A DNA stretch of 12,939 bases. Origin: Thermoplasmata archaeon (GTDB lineage Archaea; Thermoplasmatota; Thermoplasmata; Thermoplasmatales; Thermoplasmataceae). A program made the translations under genes and the position numbers. Where the stretch lies: contig JAKBQK010000485.1 in the NCBI GenBank assembly GCA_021835265.1, forward strand, positions 1 through 12,939, written 5' to 3'. The notes beneath the pieces are model-generated. The model saw nothing but the letters and a program-made list of their open reading frames with translations, did no database searches and was not told the DNA's origin. Of this stretch, positions 1 to 7,616 are shown one piece after another; positions within the stretch are counted from its first letter, which is position 1; every line of letters starts with the position of its first letter.

Positions 1-193
1 CACCTGATGTTGTAAACGTTACTTCCCTGGAAGCTCTCTTCACCAGGCCCATCTGCTCCATCTTGCTGATGTACTCAGTAACAGTGGGTGCGCTGATCTT
101 GAGCCTCTTCGATATGTCAACTTCACTAACCTTTGTGAATGACTCCCTGAACTCCCACATTACCAGAAGATAATCTTCAAGATTTAAGGTCAT
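1..193 (-). CDS. DtxR/MntR-family metal-dependent transcriptional regulator, N-terminal part (cut by window edge)
   Basis: Reading the minus strand from the ATG at 193-191 gives 64 codons with no stop before the window edge, so the C-terminal part lies outside. The visible protein begins MTLNLEDYLLVMWEF and continues with a winged helix-turn-helix: VSEVDISKRLKIS, then APTVTEYISKMEQMGLV, then a wing ending in VTFTTSG. The EDYL opening, the SxPTVTEYIxxME recognition helix and the TxxG wing match the N-terminal domain of DtxR/MntR/IdeR iron- or manganese-responsive repressors. The metal-binding and dimerisation domain is not in view, so the metal cannot be inferred. No Shine-Dalgarno sequence precedes the ATG, consistent with a leaderless mRNA. 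A perfect inverted repeat lies 24-40 nt upstream, where a TATA element would sit, and may be its own operator. Confidence 0.72.
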   Translation of the reverse strand, partial: MTLNLEDYLLVMWEFRESFTKVSEVDISKRLKISAPTVTEYISKMEQMGLVKRASREVTFTTSG

Positions 194-216
194 ATAAGAT
201 AGTAAGTGGTGATAGG

Positions 217-233
217 TTCATATGCTTTATGAA
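217..233 (-). promoter_or_regulatory. 17-bp inverted repeat in the regulator promoter, candidate operator
   Basis: TTCATA and TATGAA form perfect 6-bp arms around a 5-base spacer (TGCTT). The element is 24-40 nt upstream of the regulator ATG at 193, the expected place for an archaeal TATA element of a leaderless gene. A dimeric repressor bound here would block TBP or polymerase, so autoregulation is plausible. The symmetry is seen directly; the operator role is inference, and short AT-rich palindromes also arise by chance. Confidence 0.35.
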
Positions 234-295
234 AAACATCTAAAGCGTTCTGCGCAACACACAATTCTCTTGTTAAAAAGCAAAGGTCGACTCGT

Positions 296-302
296 AAAAA
301 AA
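296..302 (-). terminator. Oligo-T run downstream of the cupin gene
   Basis: Seven A residues on the plus strand read as TTTTTTT on the minus strand, beginning 24 nt after the cupin stop codon (326-328). Archaeal RNA polymerase commonly terminates on oligo-T stretches without a hairpin, so this is a reasonable terminator between the cupin gene and the regulator gene further left on the same strand. No stem-loop was seen. Confidence 0.35.
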
Positions 303-325
303 GGATGATAAAACGCAAGGATCGC

Positions 326-1252
326 TTATTTCTCTTTTTTCTTGGTAATTTTTTCCTTTTTCCTCTTAGGAAAGCCCGGCACTTCCCGAGGCTCCCAAGA
401 TCCGTCAATGTGCCTGAAATAACCGACCTCGTAGTTCTTCATACTGTCTTCAACGCCATGGATGGCTTCAACAGGGATCATTATGTTCCAGCCTTCGCCA
501 AAAAGGTCAAGCTCTCCATGGTCCGGATAATGAACGAGATCCTTCGATCTCTTGTCCAGATCCGGCCAAACCTCGACATCCAGTATTCTCAGATCCTTGC
601 CTAGGTCTGCAAGGAATTGTGTAGCAAGATCCGGACCTATGGGTTTTGAAACAAGGTCTCCCTTATTGACTTCCAGCTTATGTGCTCCTATTCTCACGCT
701 GCCTTTTCCCTCTAATACCAGGTAGAATTCCTCCCTTGATGTGTGACTGTGATACCTTGCAAATGTCATCCCAGGTGGTATGAGATATGTCCTGATATTT
801 GACTTTGAAGAGCCAAGTATTGGTGAAAGCAGCGAATGCAATGTTCTATGGTGCAATGATGTGAGCTTCGATAACGAATCACTTTTTCCAGGGACGTCAA
901 AAACATTGACAACAGGCGCAGTCCAGAGATTCTTGCTCGCTGTTCCTTTAGATTCAGGCAACAGGTAGATCTCATCTGACCAGAAAGAACATGTTCGGAT
1001 AACAAAATCAAGTCCTGCCTTGGATAATTTAGGCAACAAAACAGTAATAGGGACAGTTTTGTCCTTCTTCAAATAACCTAGTTTTCTTCCCAGTTGGCGC
1101 CAGAGCCAATTCTTGAGCATATCAATGTCCTGAACCTTCTCTTCAGGTAAATCGCCTTCGGATCCAGGAAGGAAAAGGTCCCATGCCAGATCCGCTCGAA
1201 TAGGTTGACCTTCAATTTTCACTTTTTTGGATACAGTCACTAAATTGATCAT
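326..1252 (-). CDS. Cupin-domain protein with long N-terminal extension, function unknown
   Basis: The frame is open from a GTG at 1261 (311 aa) and has an in-frame ATG three codons later at 1252 (308 aa). I chose the ATG because a TATA-like element is centred about 24 nt upstream of it, fitting a leaderless transcript; no Shine-Dalgarno is visible. In 311-aa numbering, residues 155-230 are a cupin barrel. Motif 1 is PPGMTFARYHSHTSREEFYL, with H171, H173 and E177/E178 as likely metal ligands, followed by VLEGKGSVRIG. Motif 2 begins GDLVSKPIGP, but Thr/Gln occur where the usual second-motif His is expected, so one of the four canonical ligands appears missing. Residues 1-150 match no domain I recognise, and the tail from about 297 is very Lys-rich. 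Cupins of this kind include sugar isomerases, dioxygenases and binding proteins; the sequence alone does not select one. Confidence 0.75.
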   Translation of the reverse strand: MINLVTVSKKVKIEGQPIRADLAWDLFLPGSEGDLPEEKVQDIDMLKNWLWRQLGRKLGYLKKDKTVPITVLLPKLSKAGLDFVIRTCSFWSDEIYLLPESKGTASKNLWTAPVVNVFDVPGKSDSLSKLTSLHHRTLHSLLSPILGSSKSNIRTYLIPPGMTFARYHSHTSREEFYLVLEGKGSVRIGAHKLEVNKGDLVSKPIGPDLATQFLADLGKDLRILDVEVWPDLDKRSKDLVHYPDHGELDLFGEGWNIMIPVEAIHGVEDSMKNYEVGYFRHIDGSWEPREVPGFPKRKKEKITKKKEK

Positions 1253-1270
1253 TCTGTACACATGACGTAG

Positions 1271-1280
1271 AAATATTAAT
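1271..1280 (-). promoter_or_regulatory. TATA-like element of the cupin gene
   Basis: The minus strand here reads ATTAATATTT, centred about 24 nt before the ATG at 1252. This is the spacing expected for an archaeal TATA box driving a leaderless mRNA, and it favours the ATG over the upstream GTG at 1261, which would be only about 15 nt away. Confidence 0.4.
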
Positions 1281-1364
1281 TATTGATCTGTTTCAAAAAA
1301 AGGAGGAGTTTGTCATCCTGCTATGATCTGAAAGAACGAGTGGATCAAGGGTAATGAAGATTGA

Positions 1365-1376
1365 AAACATTATATC
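1365..1376 (+). promoter_or_regulatory. TATA-like element of the tRNA-Pro gene
   Basis: AAACATTATATC lies about 25-36 nt upstream of the first tRNA base (1401), the usual place for an archaeal TATA box. The short gap to the gene implies a very short 5' leader, removed by RNase P. Confidence 0.45.
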
Positions 1377-1400
1377 CAGTCTAAAAATAGCCTGTAAATT

Positions 1401-1473
1401 GGGTCTGTGGGGTAGTTTGGTATCCTACCAGCTTCGGGAGTTGGCGACCCCGGTCCAAATCCGGGCAGGCCCA
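1401..1473 (+). tRNA. tRNA-Pro, anticodon CGG
   Basis: The sequence folds into a full cloverleaf. The acceptor stem GGGTCTG pairs with CAGGCCC (one G-T wobble), with discriminator A at 1473. T8 and G9 precede the D arm GGGT...TCCT. The anticodon stem CCAGC/GTTGG closes the 7-base loop TTCGGGA, placing CGG at 1435-1437 to read CCG (Pro), with G37 as expected for tRNA-Pro. The T stem CCCGG/CCGGG closes the loop TCCAAAT. The gene has no intron and does not encode the 3' CCA, which is common in archaea and must be added after transcription. Shifting the anticodon stem by one base would give TCG (Arg), but pairing is then much worse. Position 55 is C instead of the usual T. Confidence 0.95.
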
Positions 1474-1900
1474 CTAAAAGTCATGTTATTTAACCTCTAT
1501 TACATAGTAGCATTCATTATATTGCCGATATAGTTTTCCGAAGAATTAGATTGGATTTACTTTTTCAGTCGAACAACCTGAATAATTGGAAGGAGAACGG
1601 TAATCACAGGATTCGCACCCTCTGGGTTGAATTATTTGTTAATTGAGAGACCTATTGATTTCACGATAATACAGTCAGATCACCACAAAGTCGTGAATAG
1701 TATAACATACGAAGACACCAGTAAAGTTAAAGAGAGATGATAATCAAAGAAAAAAGAACAAATCAATCATCCTAGTCTAAATTTAAATGGAACGGGGTAT
1801 CTCAGGAAGTAAATATCTCAATAGAGTATTCTTGGTGATATTTATTATTCAGAGCAGCTTCCAGAGAAAAACTTAATTATGATCGATTAGATAAACTAAC
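1474..1900. other. Intergenic region between tRNA-Pro and the peptide transporter operon
   Basis: This 427-bp stretch has no open frame with coding character; the longest ATG-initiated frame just after the tRNA is only 16 codons. It is AT-rich and ends with the transporter promoter near 1866-1880. A small palindrome, ATTTAAAT, falls near 1790. I see no RNA gene, riboswitch or insertion-sequence end. Confidence 0.6.
1866..1880 (+). promoter_or_regulatory. BRE/TATA promoter of the peptide transporter operon
   Basis: GAAAAACTTAATTAT combines an A-rich BRE-like segment with a TTAATTA TATA box centred about 25 nt before the ATG at 1901. There is no Shine-Dalgarno ahead of that ATG, so the operon mRNA is probably leaderless at its 5' end, whereas the internal gene at 4669 and the one at 5530 do have Shine-Dalgarno sites. 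Confidence 0.55.
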
Positions 1901-3703
1901 ATGCGCTTGAAAAATATCATAGTCGTAGCGGCTGTTATACTTTTTGTTGGCATCTCATTTTCCCCTAGTGCAAGTATATCCCGAGCTGCAACACCGTCGT
2001 CACAGTTGACCATCGGATTGATTGGTAACCCAGCAGATCCCTTCAACCCGATTACGCAGATTGATTTGGCAAGCGGATGGGTACAGTCTGTTCTATATGG
2101 AACATTGGTAACTTATGCAAATAATGGTAGTATAATACCTTATCTTGCTAGCTCCTATTCAATAAGCAGTAACGGACTTAATTACACTTTCCATCTTAAC
2201 CCTAACCTTAAGTGGAGTGATGGAACACCCCTTACGGCACAAGATGTTGAGTTTACTCTCTCATCATATATTACTTACTCGACAAGAGTGACATCACTTT
2301 TACCTCTCGCTGTTCCGAGTTCTGGAACATTATCAGGATACAAGCTTAACACCAGCAGAATTAGCATCCCTAACAATACAACGATTACTATGAACCTTGC
2401 GTCACCTGATCCACCGCTTATGGCATTCTTTGGCCAGTTCTTTGACATAATGCCTGAACATATTGACAGTGGACAAAATCTATCTGTAAACACATACGTG
2501 AATACACATGTCGTGACTTCTGGTCCATGGTATCTTGCGGCGCAGTCTGATTACAAAACAGGATCATATATTACTCTTACTGCAAACCCGTATTTCTTCA
2601 AAGGAATTCCAAGTGTAAGCAAACTTACTATTGAGTTCTTCACGACTGCATCTGCAGCTGAAACTGCACTAAAGACTGGTTCTATTCAGATGTTGCCTGA
2701 AATCCCTTTCAGTGACGCAAACAGCTTAAATTCGACAGGAGGATTAAGAGTTTTTAATGCACCTGTACTTAGAAACATGTTTGTGCAGTACAATATGAAT
2801 TCTAAACTAGCTGATGGATCGGCTAATCCAGTTTCTAACCTCTCAGTTCGGGAAGCATTAGGATATGCTACTAACATAACATCTTTAGTTCAGGCAGTCT
2901 CTGATGGGTATTTCAACCCTTGGGGCCAAGCAGAAATGTATCAGATGTACTATCTCGGGTATCAATCATGGAATTCTTCTCTACCTGCTGTGCAGTTCCC
3001 GTACAATCCACAGAAAGCGAGTCAATTGCTCAACGAGTCTGGATACCCATGGAATGGTGCAAGTGGAACTTATAGGATGAATCTTACCCTGATCACACTG
3101 GCAACCATCCCGTACTTCGTGGCAGCCGTCCAGATTTTAGCCACAGAATGGGCTCAAATTGGAGTTAATGTAATTGTGAAACTTGAGCAATCCTCCAACT
3201 GGGCGTACGACAGTTTTTCAGCCCCCCAGCCTAAATCATGGAATCTCGATTTCTACGATCTTACAGAACCGCCAGATCCGTTCTACCCAGTGAACTTCTT
3301 GTTTGGACCAGGAGAAGGCAATGCAGGTAATTTTACTAACAGTGAAATACGTAACTTGATTTATAACGTTAGCAACTCTGCAACTGGGCAACAGCGGGCG
3401 CAAGTATTCCAAAATATAGACTCTATTGCCAACAAGTATGTACCTTATCTTTTCCTTGCTACAGAGACCCAGATAGATGCATGGAGTACTAACGTAAACT
3501 TCAGCGATGGGTTTAACGGAATGTTCTCGCACCCATTAGATCTATACCAGATGAGTTACACCTCGTCTTCACCCCCGCCAGCCTCTGGAGCAGGGTCCTC
3601 CATCCTTGAGTTAGTTGCTATCGTTGCTATAGTCGTTATCATAGCTGCAATAGCTGGATTGGTGATCTACAGAAGAGGCAAGGAGCGAAACAAAAAACCA
3701 TGA
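1901..3703 (+). CDS. Peptide/oligopeptide ABC transporter substrate-binding protein (SBP family 5)
   Basis: This extracellular receptor captures peptides and delivers them to the permeases encoded next. The 600-aa protein starts with a signal sequence (residues 1 to about 30: two basic residues, then a hydrophobic core). The family 5 signature lies at about 81-120: YLASSYSISSNGLNYTFHL, then WSDGTPLTAQDVEFTL. The C-terminus has a Ser/Pro/Gly linker (about 552-567), a single membrane helix (about 568-590) and the basic tail YRRGKERNKKP. There is no lipobox cysteine, so anchoring is by this C-terminal helix, an archaeal arrangement. I count about fifteen N-X-S/T sequons between residues 75 and 533, fitting a heavily N-glycosylated surface protein. 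Its stop overlaps the start of the next gene (ATGA at 3700-3703). Family 5 members also bind nickel or sugars, but a peptide ligand is the commonest reading. Confidence 0.9.
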   Translation: MRLKNIIVVAAVILFVGISFSPSASISRAATPSSQLTIGLIGNPADPFNPITQIDLASGWVQSVLYGTLVTYANNGSIIPYLASSYSISSNGLNYTFHLNPNLKWSDGTPLTAQDVEFTLSSYITYSTRVTSLLPLAVPSSGTLSGYKLNTSRISIPNNTTITMNLASPDPPLMAFFGQFFDIMPEHIDSGQNLSVNTYVNTHVVTSGPWYLAAQSDYKTGSYITLTANPYFFKGIPSVSKLTIEFFTTASAAETALKTGSIQMLPEIPFSDANSLNSTGGLRVFNAPVLRNMFVQYNMNSKLADGSANPVSNLSVREALGYATNITSLVQAVSDGYFNPWGQAEMYQMYYLGYQSWNSSLPAVQFPYNPQKASQLLNESGYPWNGASGTYRMNLTLITLATIPYFVAAVQILATEWAQIGVNVIVKLEQSSNWAYDSFSAPQPKSWNLDFYDLTEPPDPFYPVNFLFGPGEGNAGNFTNSEIRNLIYNVSNSATGQQRAQVFQNIDSIANKYVPYLFLATETQIDAWSTNVNFSDGFNGMFSHPLDLYQMSYTSSSPPPASGAGSSILELVAIVAIVVIIAAIAGLVIYRRGKERNKKP

Positions 3704-4665
3704 AGAGAGAAACTCTCTTCTACATTGTCAAGAGGATAATCCTTTTCCCAATTATTCTTTTGGTAGTTGTTAGTATTAATTTTTTCTTAATTCATCTTGC
3801 TCCAGGTGGTCCCTTCGCGATCCTGCTCAGCAACCCAGCATTCACTCCTCAGGAGGTGGCTAATCTTGAAGCCGAATACGGTCTTAATAAACCTATCTCA
3901 GAGCAGTATTTTGTCTATATTTATCAAGTAATGACAGGACATCTTGGAATATCATATTTCTATGGTATCCCAGTGACACAGGTATTCTTCGAGAGTCTCC
4001 CAAACACTCTTGTCCTAGCTGGTTTTTCTTTAGTTCTAGCTTCAACAGTTGGGATACTCCTTGGAATAGTAGCTGCAATGCACAAAGGTATTACTGACAA
4101 GGCTCTAAATGTAGCATCAATAACATCTTACACCACTCCAGTTTTCTGGCAAGGAATAATGATGATACTCATATTCTCAGTATATCTCAAACTCTTTCCT
4201 TCAACCGGGATCTATTTTTCCTATAATGGATTTAATATTCTGAAATACCTATGGCACATTGTCCTGCCAGTTATTTCATTATCACTTCTGCTGTTTCCTC
4301 CTATTTTCTTCTTCACTAGGTCAAACCTATTGGCAATAATGCAAAAAGATTTCATCAAGGCTCTTTATGCTAAAGGACTCAAAAGTCGACTGATTTTTAT
4401 TAAACATGCTTTGAAAAATAGTCTGCTGCCAGTTATTACACTCATTGGCTTGCAAAGCACCATCCTCTTCGGTGGAGCAACGGTAGTAGAGATAGTATTT
4501 ACTTGGCCAGGAATAGGTTTACTTACTTATACAGCCATACTAAATAAAGATTATCCTCTAATGCTAGGCAGCATCTTTTTCTTTGGTTTATTGGTATCTG
4601 CAGCCAATCTTGTCGTTGACTTGTTGTACCTAGCCATCGATCCAAGAATAAACATAAGTAGGTGA
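3700..4665 (+). CDS. dppB: Peptide ABC transporter permease, DppB/OppB type
   Basis: This 321-aa integral membrane subunit forms half of the translocation pore. The N-terminal helix (about 11-32) is followed by LIHLAPGGPFAILL, the hallmark after the first helix of DppB/OppB/GsiC permeases, and by the extracellular segment with YGLNKPISEQYFVYI. Further helices follow from about 100. The cytoplasmic EAA-type loop is at about 206-240: DFIKALYAKGLKSRLIF, then KHALKNSLLPVITLIG, which docks on the ATPases. The C-terminus has the conserved FTWPGIGLL, DYPLMLG and NLVVDLLYLAIDPRI segments. Length is normal for the family. Translation is coupled to the upstream gene by a 4-bp overlap, with AGGAG about 14 nt before the ATG. 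The permease assignment is firm; the transported substrate is inferred. Confidence 0.92.
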   Translation: MKRETLFYIVKRIILFPIILLVVVSINFFLIHLAPGGPFAILLSNPAFTPQEVANLEAEYGLNKPISEQYFVYIYQVMTGHLGISYFYGIPVTQVFFESLPNTLVLAGFSLVLASTVGILLGIVAAMHKGITDKALNVASITSYTTPVFWQGIMMILIFSVYLKLFPSTGIYFSYNGFNILKYLWHIVLPVISLSLLLFPPIFFFTRSNLLAIMQKDFIKALYAKGLKSRLIFIKHALKNSLLPVITLIGLQSTILFGGATVVEIVFTWPGIGLLTYTAILNKDYPLMLGSIFFFGLLVSAANLVVDLLYLAIDPRINISR

Positions 4666-4668
4666 GAA

Positions 4669-5526
4669 ATGGAAGTAGAACACGAAAATGTCATGGTTAG
4701 AAGGATCCTGAAATTGCTCTCTCCTAAATCGTTCCTCAGATCATGGGAATTCATAACTGGTTTCACTATCGTCCTGATATTTACTATCACCTCGTTTTTC
4801 GGTACTTACTTTATTCCTTATAGTGGAACCGTACTGCATCTTTCAAACAGATTTGCTGCACCATCATTTAACCATCCATTCGGCACAGACTATTTAGGAC
4901 GAGACGTCCTTGCTCGAACATTTGAGGGAGGAAAAGTTTCACTTATAGTTGGAATATCGGCAGGTGCTCTTACAATAGGGATTGGAGGGATAATAGGCAT
5001 ATTTTCAGGTTATTATGGAAAACTTGTGGATCTTGGGATACAAAGAATTGTAGACGTGGTTCTGGCAATACCTTCGATTGTTTTCACGCTAGTACTTGTT
5101 TCTATTGTTGGTTATTCGACGGCTACAATTGTTTTTGCAATTAGCCTACTTTCGTGGCCATCTTTGGCCAGAGTTACTAGATCGGAAACGCTTTCTTTGA
5201 GAGAGCGAGATTTTGTATCTGCAGAGGTTCTTGCCGGCGCCTCAAACATTCATATAATATTTAGACACCTTATTCCAAACGAGACCAGGACATTTGTAGT
5301 TTACTCTGGTCTATCAATATCAAGTGCAATCCTCATACAGGCTGCTCTGGCTTATCTCGGATTTTCAGGCGGAGGTATCAGTTGGGGTTTTGATCTTTAC
5401 AACGCTCAACAGTATATTGCGAATGGAAGCTGGTGGATGATGTTTTTTCCGGGAGTAGCTCTAACCCTTACTAGTCTAGGGTTCTACTTGATAAGCGAGG
5501 GGTTAAGGAGAACCCTAAAGGAGTGA
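4669..5526 (+). CDS. dppC: Peptide ABC transporter permease, DppC/OppC type
   Basis: This 285-aa protein is the second pore-forming subunit, partnering the DppB-like protein. A cytoplasmic N-terminus leads into helix 1 (about 25-47). The family signature follows at about 63-90: RFAAPSFNHPFGTDYLGRDVLAR, then GGKVSLIVG. The cytoplasmic ATPase-contact loop contains SWPSLARVTRSETLSLRERD, then EVLAGASNIHIIFRHLIPN. The C-terminal part has the LAYLGFSGGGISWG stretch typical of DppC. It starts 3 nt after the previous stop, and an AGGTGA Shine-Dalgarno overlapping that stop sits just ahead of the ATG, supporting this start. Length and motif order are normal. Confidence 0.92.
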   Translation: MEVEHENVMVRRILKLLSPKSFLRSWEFITGFTIVLIFTITSFFGTYFIPYSGTVLHLSNRFAAPSFNHPFGTDYLGRDVLARTFEGGKVSLIVGISAGALTIGIGGIIGIFSGYYGKLVDLGIQRIVDVVLAIPSIVFTLVLVSIVGYSTATIVFAISLLSWPSLARVTRSETLSLRERDFVSAEVLAGASNIHIIFRHLIPNETRTFVVYSGLSISSAILIQAALAYLGFSGGGISWGFDLYNAQQYIANGSWWMMFFPGVALTLTSLGFYLISEGLRRTLKE

Positions 5527-5529
5527 ACA

Positions 5530-6507
5530 ATGTCACTGTTAGAAGTTAAAAATTTAACTGTAATTTACCCAGACGGAACCGAAGCTGTCGAAAAAATTTC
5601 ATTTAAACTTGAAGAGGGAGAAATACTTGGCCTGATTGGTGAATCGGGCTCAGGGAAGACCACTCTTGGGATGGCTCTTACGAAATTGTTACCGCAAGGT
5701 ACGGAAGTTAGTGGTGAGGTTCTTTACAAGGGTACGAACTTACTTGAACTCAAAGGCAGAGAACTTGAGAAGATCAGAGGGAAAGAGATTGGCACAGTCT
5801 TTCAGGACACTCTTTCAGCTCTCGATCCATTAATGCGAATTGGTCGGCAGATTATTGAGAGAAGCGTAGCAGAAAAAACTATCACACCAGAAGACGCGTA
5901 TCCAAGAGCTATTGAGATAATGCAGGCGCTTGGTGTTACTCAGCCCGAGTCTCGATTACGAGCTTTCCCACACGAGCTAAGTGGGGGACTCAGACAGAGA
6001 GCATTCATAACGATCTCCCTTTTCCAGGATCCAAAGATCCTTGTTTTTGATGAGCCTACAACTTCTCTCGACGTTGTTGCTCAAAGTCAGCTTGTTTCGC
6101 TGATAAGAGACCTGAAATCTAGAGGATACTCAATGATATTTATTACACATGACTTGCTTCTAGCATCCTCTTTTTGTGACAGCATACTGATTATGTATGC
6201 CGCAAAGACTATGGAATATGGGAATGTTAAGAATGTGATAGAGAATCCAGCTCATCCTTACACAAAAGGTCTGCTTGCTGCTACACCAAGTCTCTTAAAT
6301 ATAGAGAAAGGGTTGGTTCCTATGAAGGGCTATGTCCCAGATCCCAAGAATCTTCCAAAAGGTTGTAGATTCTGGCCGAGATGCGAATTAGTCCAGGAAA
6401 TATGCAAAACCATAGAACCTGATTTAATCGATCTTGGAGATGGCAGAAAATCTGCTTGTCATTTTGCAAAGGAGGTGAGAGACTCTGCCTCATATTATGG
6501 AAATTGA
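5530..6507 (+). CDS. dppD: Peptide ABC transporter ATP-binding protein, DppD/OppD type
   Basis: This 325-aa ATPase powers import on the cytoplasmic face. In order: Walker A GESGSGKTT (37-45), Q-loop Q92, signature LSGG (150-153, followed by LRQR), Walker B ILVFDEP (170-176) with catalytic E175, and the H-loop histidine H207. The C-terminal oligopeptide-transporter domain begins at AHPYTKGLLAATPSL and carries four cysteines (C279, C285, C292, C310) in the GCRFWPRC...C...ACHF pattern. In studied DppD/DppF relatives these are reported to bind an iron-sulfur cluster (from memory). An AAAGGAG site overlaps the preceding stop 3 nt before the ATG. The gene overlaps the next ATPase by 11 bp. The signature continues LSGGLRQR, where LSGGQRQR is usual; this Leu variant is seen in other peptide importers. 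Confidence 0.93.
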   Translation: MSLLEVKNLTVIYPDGTEAVEKISFKLEEGEILGLIGESGSGKTTLGMALTKLLPQGTEVSGEVLYKGTNLLELKGRELEKIRGKEIGTVFQDTLSALDPLMRIGRQIIERSVAEKTITPEDAYPRAIEIMQALGVTQPESRLRAFPHELSGGLRQRAFITISLFQDPKILVFDEPTTSLDVVAQSQLVSLIRDLKSRGYSMIFITHDLLLASSFCDSILIMYAAKTMEYGNVKNVIENPAHPYTKGLLAATPSLLNIEKGLVPMKGYVPDPKNLPKGCRFWPRCELVQEICKTIEPDLIDLGDGRKSACHFAKEVRDSASYYGN

Positions 6508-7420
6508 AGGGGTAAGCAAAAAGTTTAAGAAAGGGCCTGTACACAGCATTACTGCCGTTGATAGAGTATCTCTTTTTATTGAGAAGGGAAAGAATATAGG
6601 TATCATAGGAGAAAGCGGTAGTGGTAAAACGACTCTTGGCAAGATAATGGCGAGACTAATCACTCCTGATTCTGGGAAAATCCTATACAAGCAAGAAGAC
6701 GTTACTTCGAAGACGAGAAGACGACTCAAGATTTTCAGGAGGGAGGTGCAGATGATTTTCCAAGATCCATTTTCATCTCTGGATCCAAAGATGACTGTTC
6801 GTAATCTATTATCTGATTTCATAAGAATAAATGGAGAGGCACCTGCTCAAGAATCTTTAATCAACTATCTAGAAATGGTTAGTCTTAATAAAAACCTCCT
6901 TGATAAATATCCCAGTGATCTCAGTGGAGGACAGAGGCAAAGAGTGGCAATCGCTCGAGTGTTGACATTAAAACCCGAACTGATAATTGCGGATGAACCA
7001 GTCTCCTCGCTAGACGTCTCTGTGCGTTCGCAGATTCTTCTATTGTTAAACGAGCTTAGAGTTAAGTCCAATCTTACGTTTGTCTATATAACCCATGATA
7101 TTTCCAGCCTCCCATATGTTGCTGAAAAAGCTTTTGTAATGTATCGAGGTTCAATAGTTGAAGTATCTGAAATCAAAAAAATTATCTCTGATCCACTTCA
7201 TCCATACACAAAGGGACTTCTAGCTGCGGTTCCAGATTACGGAAAGGATCTGACTAAAGTGAGTCAACATATTATACAAACTGCAGATATTGATGAAATT
7301 CCTCTTGGCGGCTGTAAGTTTTATTATAGGTGTGCTTACGCAATGGATAAGTGCAAGACAACTGAACCTGAACTCAAGTCTGCGGGTGAAGATAGACAGG
7401 TTGCCTGCCATCTCTATTAG
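6497..7420 (+). CDS. dppF: Peptide ABC transporter ATP-binding protein, DppF/OppF type
   Basis: This 307-aa second ATPase forms the heterodimer with the DppD-like subunit. It shows Walker A GESGSGKTT (38-46), Q-loop in MIFQDPFSSLDP (about 86-97), signature LSGGQRQ (142-148), Walker B ELIIADEP (161-168) and H200. The C-terminal domain starts at HPYTKGLLAAVP and has four cysteines (C273, C279, C286, C304), the same pattern as its partner. The ATG at 6497 is the first canonical start and gives a family-like MEIEGVSKKF. A very strong Shine-Dalgarno, AAAGGAGGTGA (6468-6478), lies 18 nt upstream, which is rather far; an in-frame CTG at 6485 would be better spaced. Last gene of the operon; only a weak T-rich stretch follows. 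Confidence 0.93.
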   Translation: MEIEGVSKKFKKGPVHSITAVDRVSLFIEKGKNIGIIGESGSGKTTLGKIMARLITPDSGKILYKQEDVTSKTRRRLKIFRREVQMIFQDPFSSLDPKMTVRNLLSDFIRINGEAPAQESLINYLEMVSLNKNLLDKYPSDLSGGQRQRVAIARVLTLKPELIIADEPVSSLDVSVRSQILLLLNELRVKSNLTFVYITHDISSLPYVAEKAFVMYRGSIVEVSEIKKIISDPLHPYTKGLLAAVPDYGKDLTKVSQHIIQTADIDEIPLGGCKFYYRCAYAMDKCKTTEPELKSAGEDRQVACHLY

Positions 7421-7616
7421 TAGTTAAATTTGACACTTTCATCAATGGTGGATGTTATTCTTATCATGACCAAATTCTGACTCTAAGTCATGAAAAACGG
7501 AAGAAGCACTATTCCTTGTTCTATTTTGGAGTATCCACAGATCTTTTGAATAAAAGCAATATCTATGTCAAGCAACAATAAAAAATAAACATGGAATGGC
7601 ACTATTATTGTGAAAA

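Noticed and set aside
305..604. Plus-strand 99-codon open frame
   Set aside because: It lies antisense to the 3' part of the cupin gene, which has recognisable motifs; the plus frame has no family resemblance.
1401..1473. Reading the tRNA as tRNA-Arg with anticodon TCG
   Set aside because: This needs the anticodon stem shifted by one base to ACCAG, which pairs poorly; the CCAGC/GTTGG stem gives CGG, and the G37 context fits proline.
1401..1900. tRNA-Pro as an integration site for a mobile element
   Set aside because: No integrase gene, no repeated 3' tRNA fragment downstream and no element genes beside it; the neighbouring operon is metabolic.
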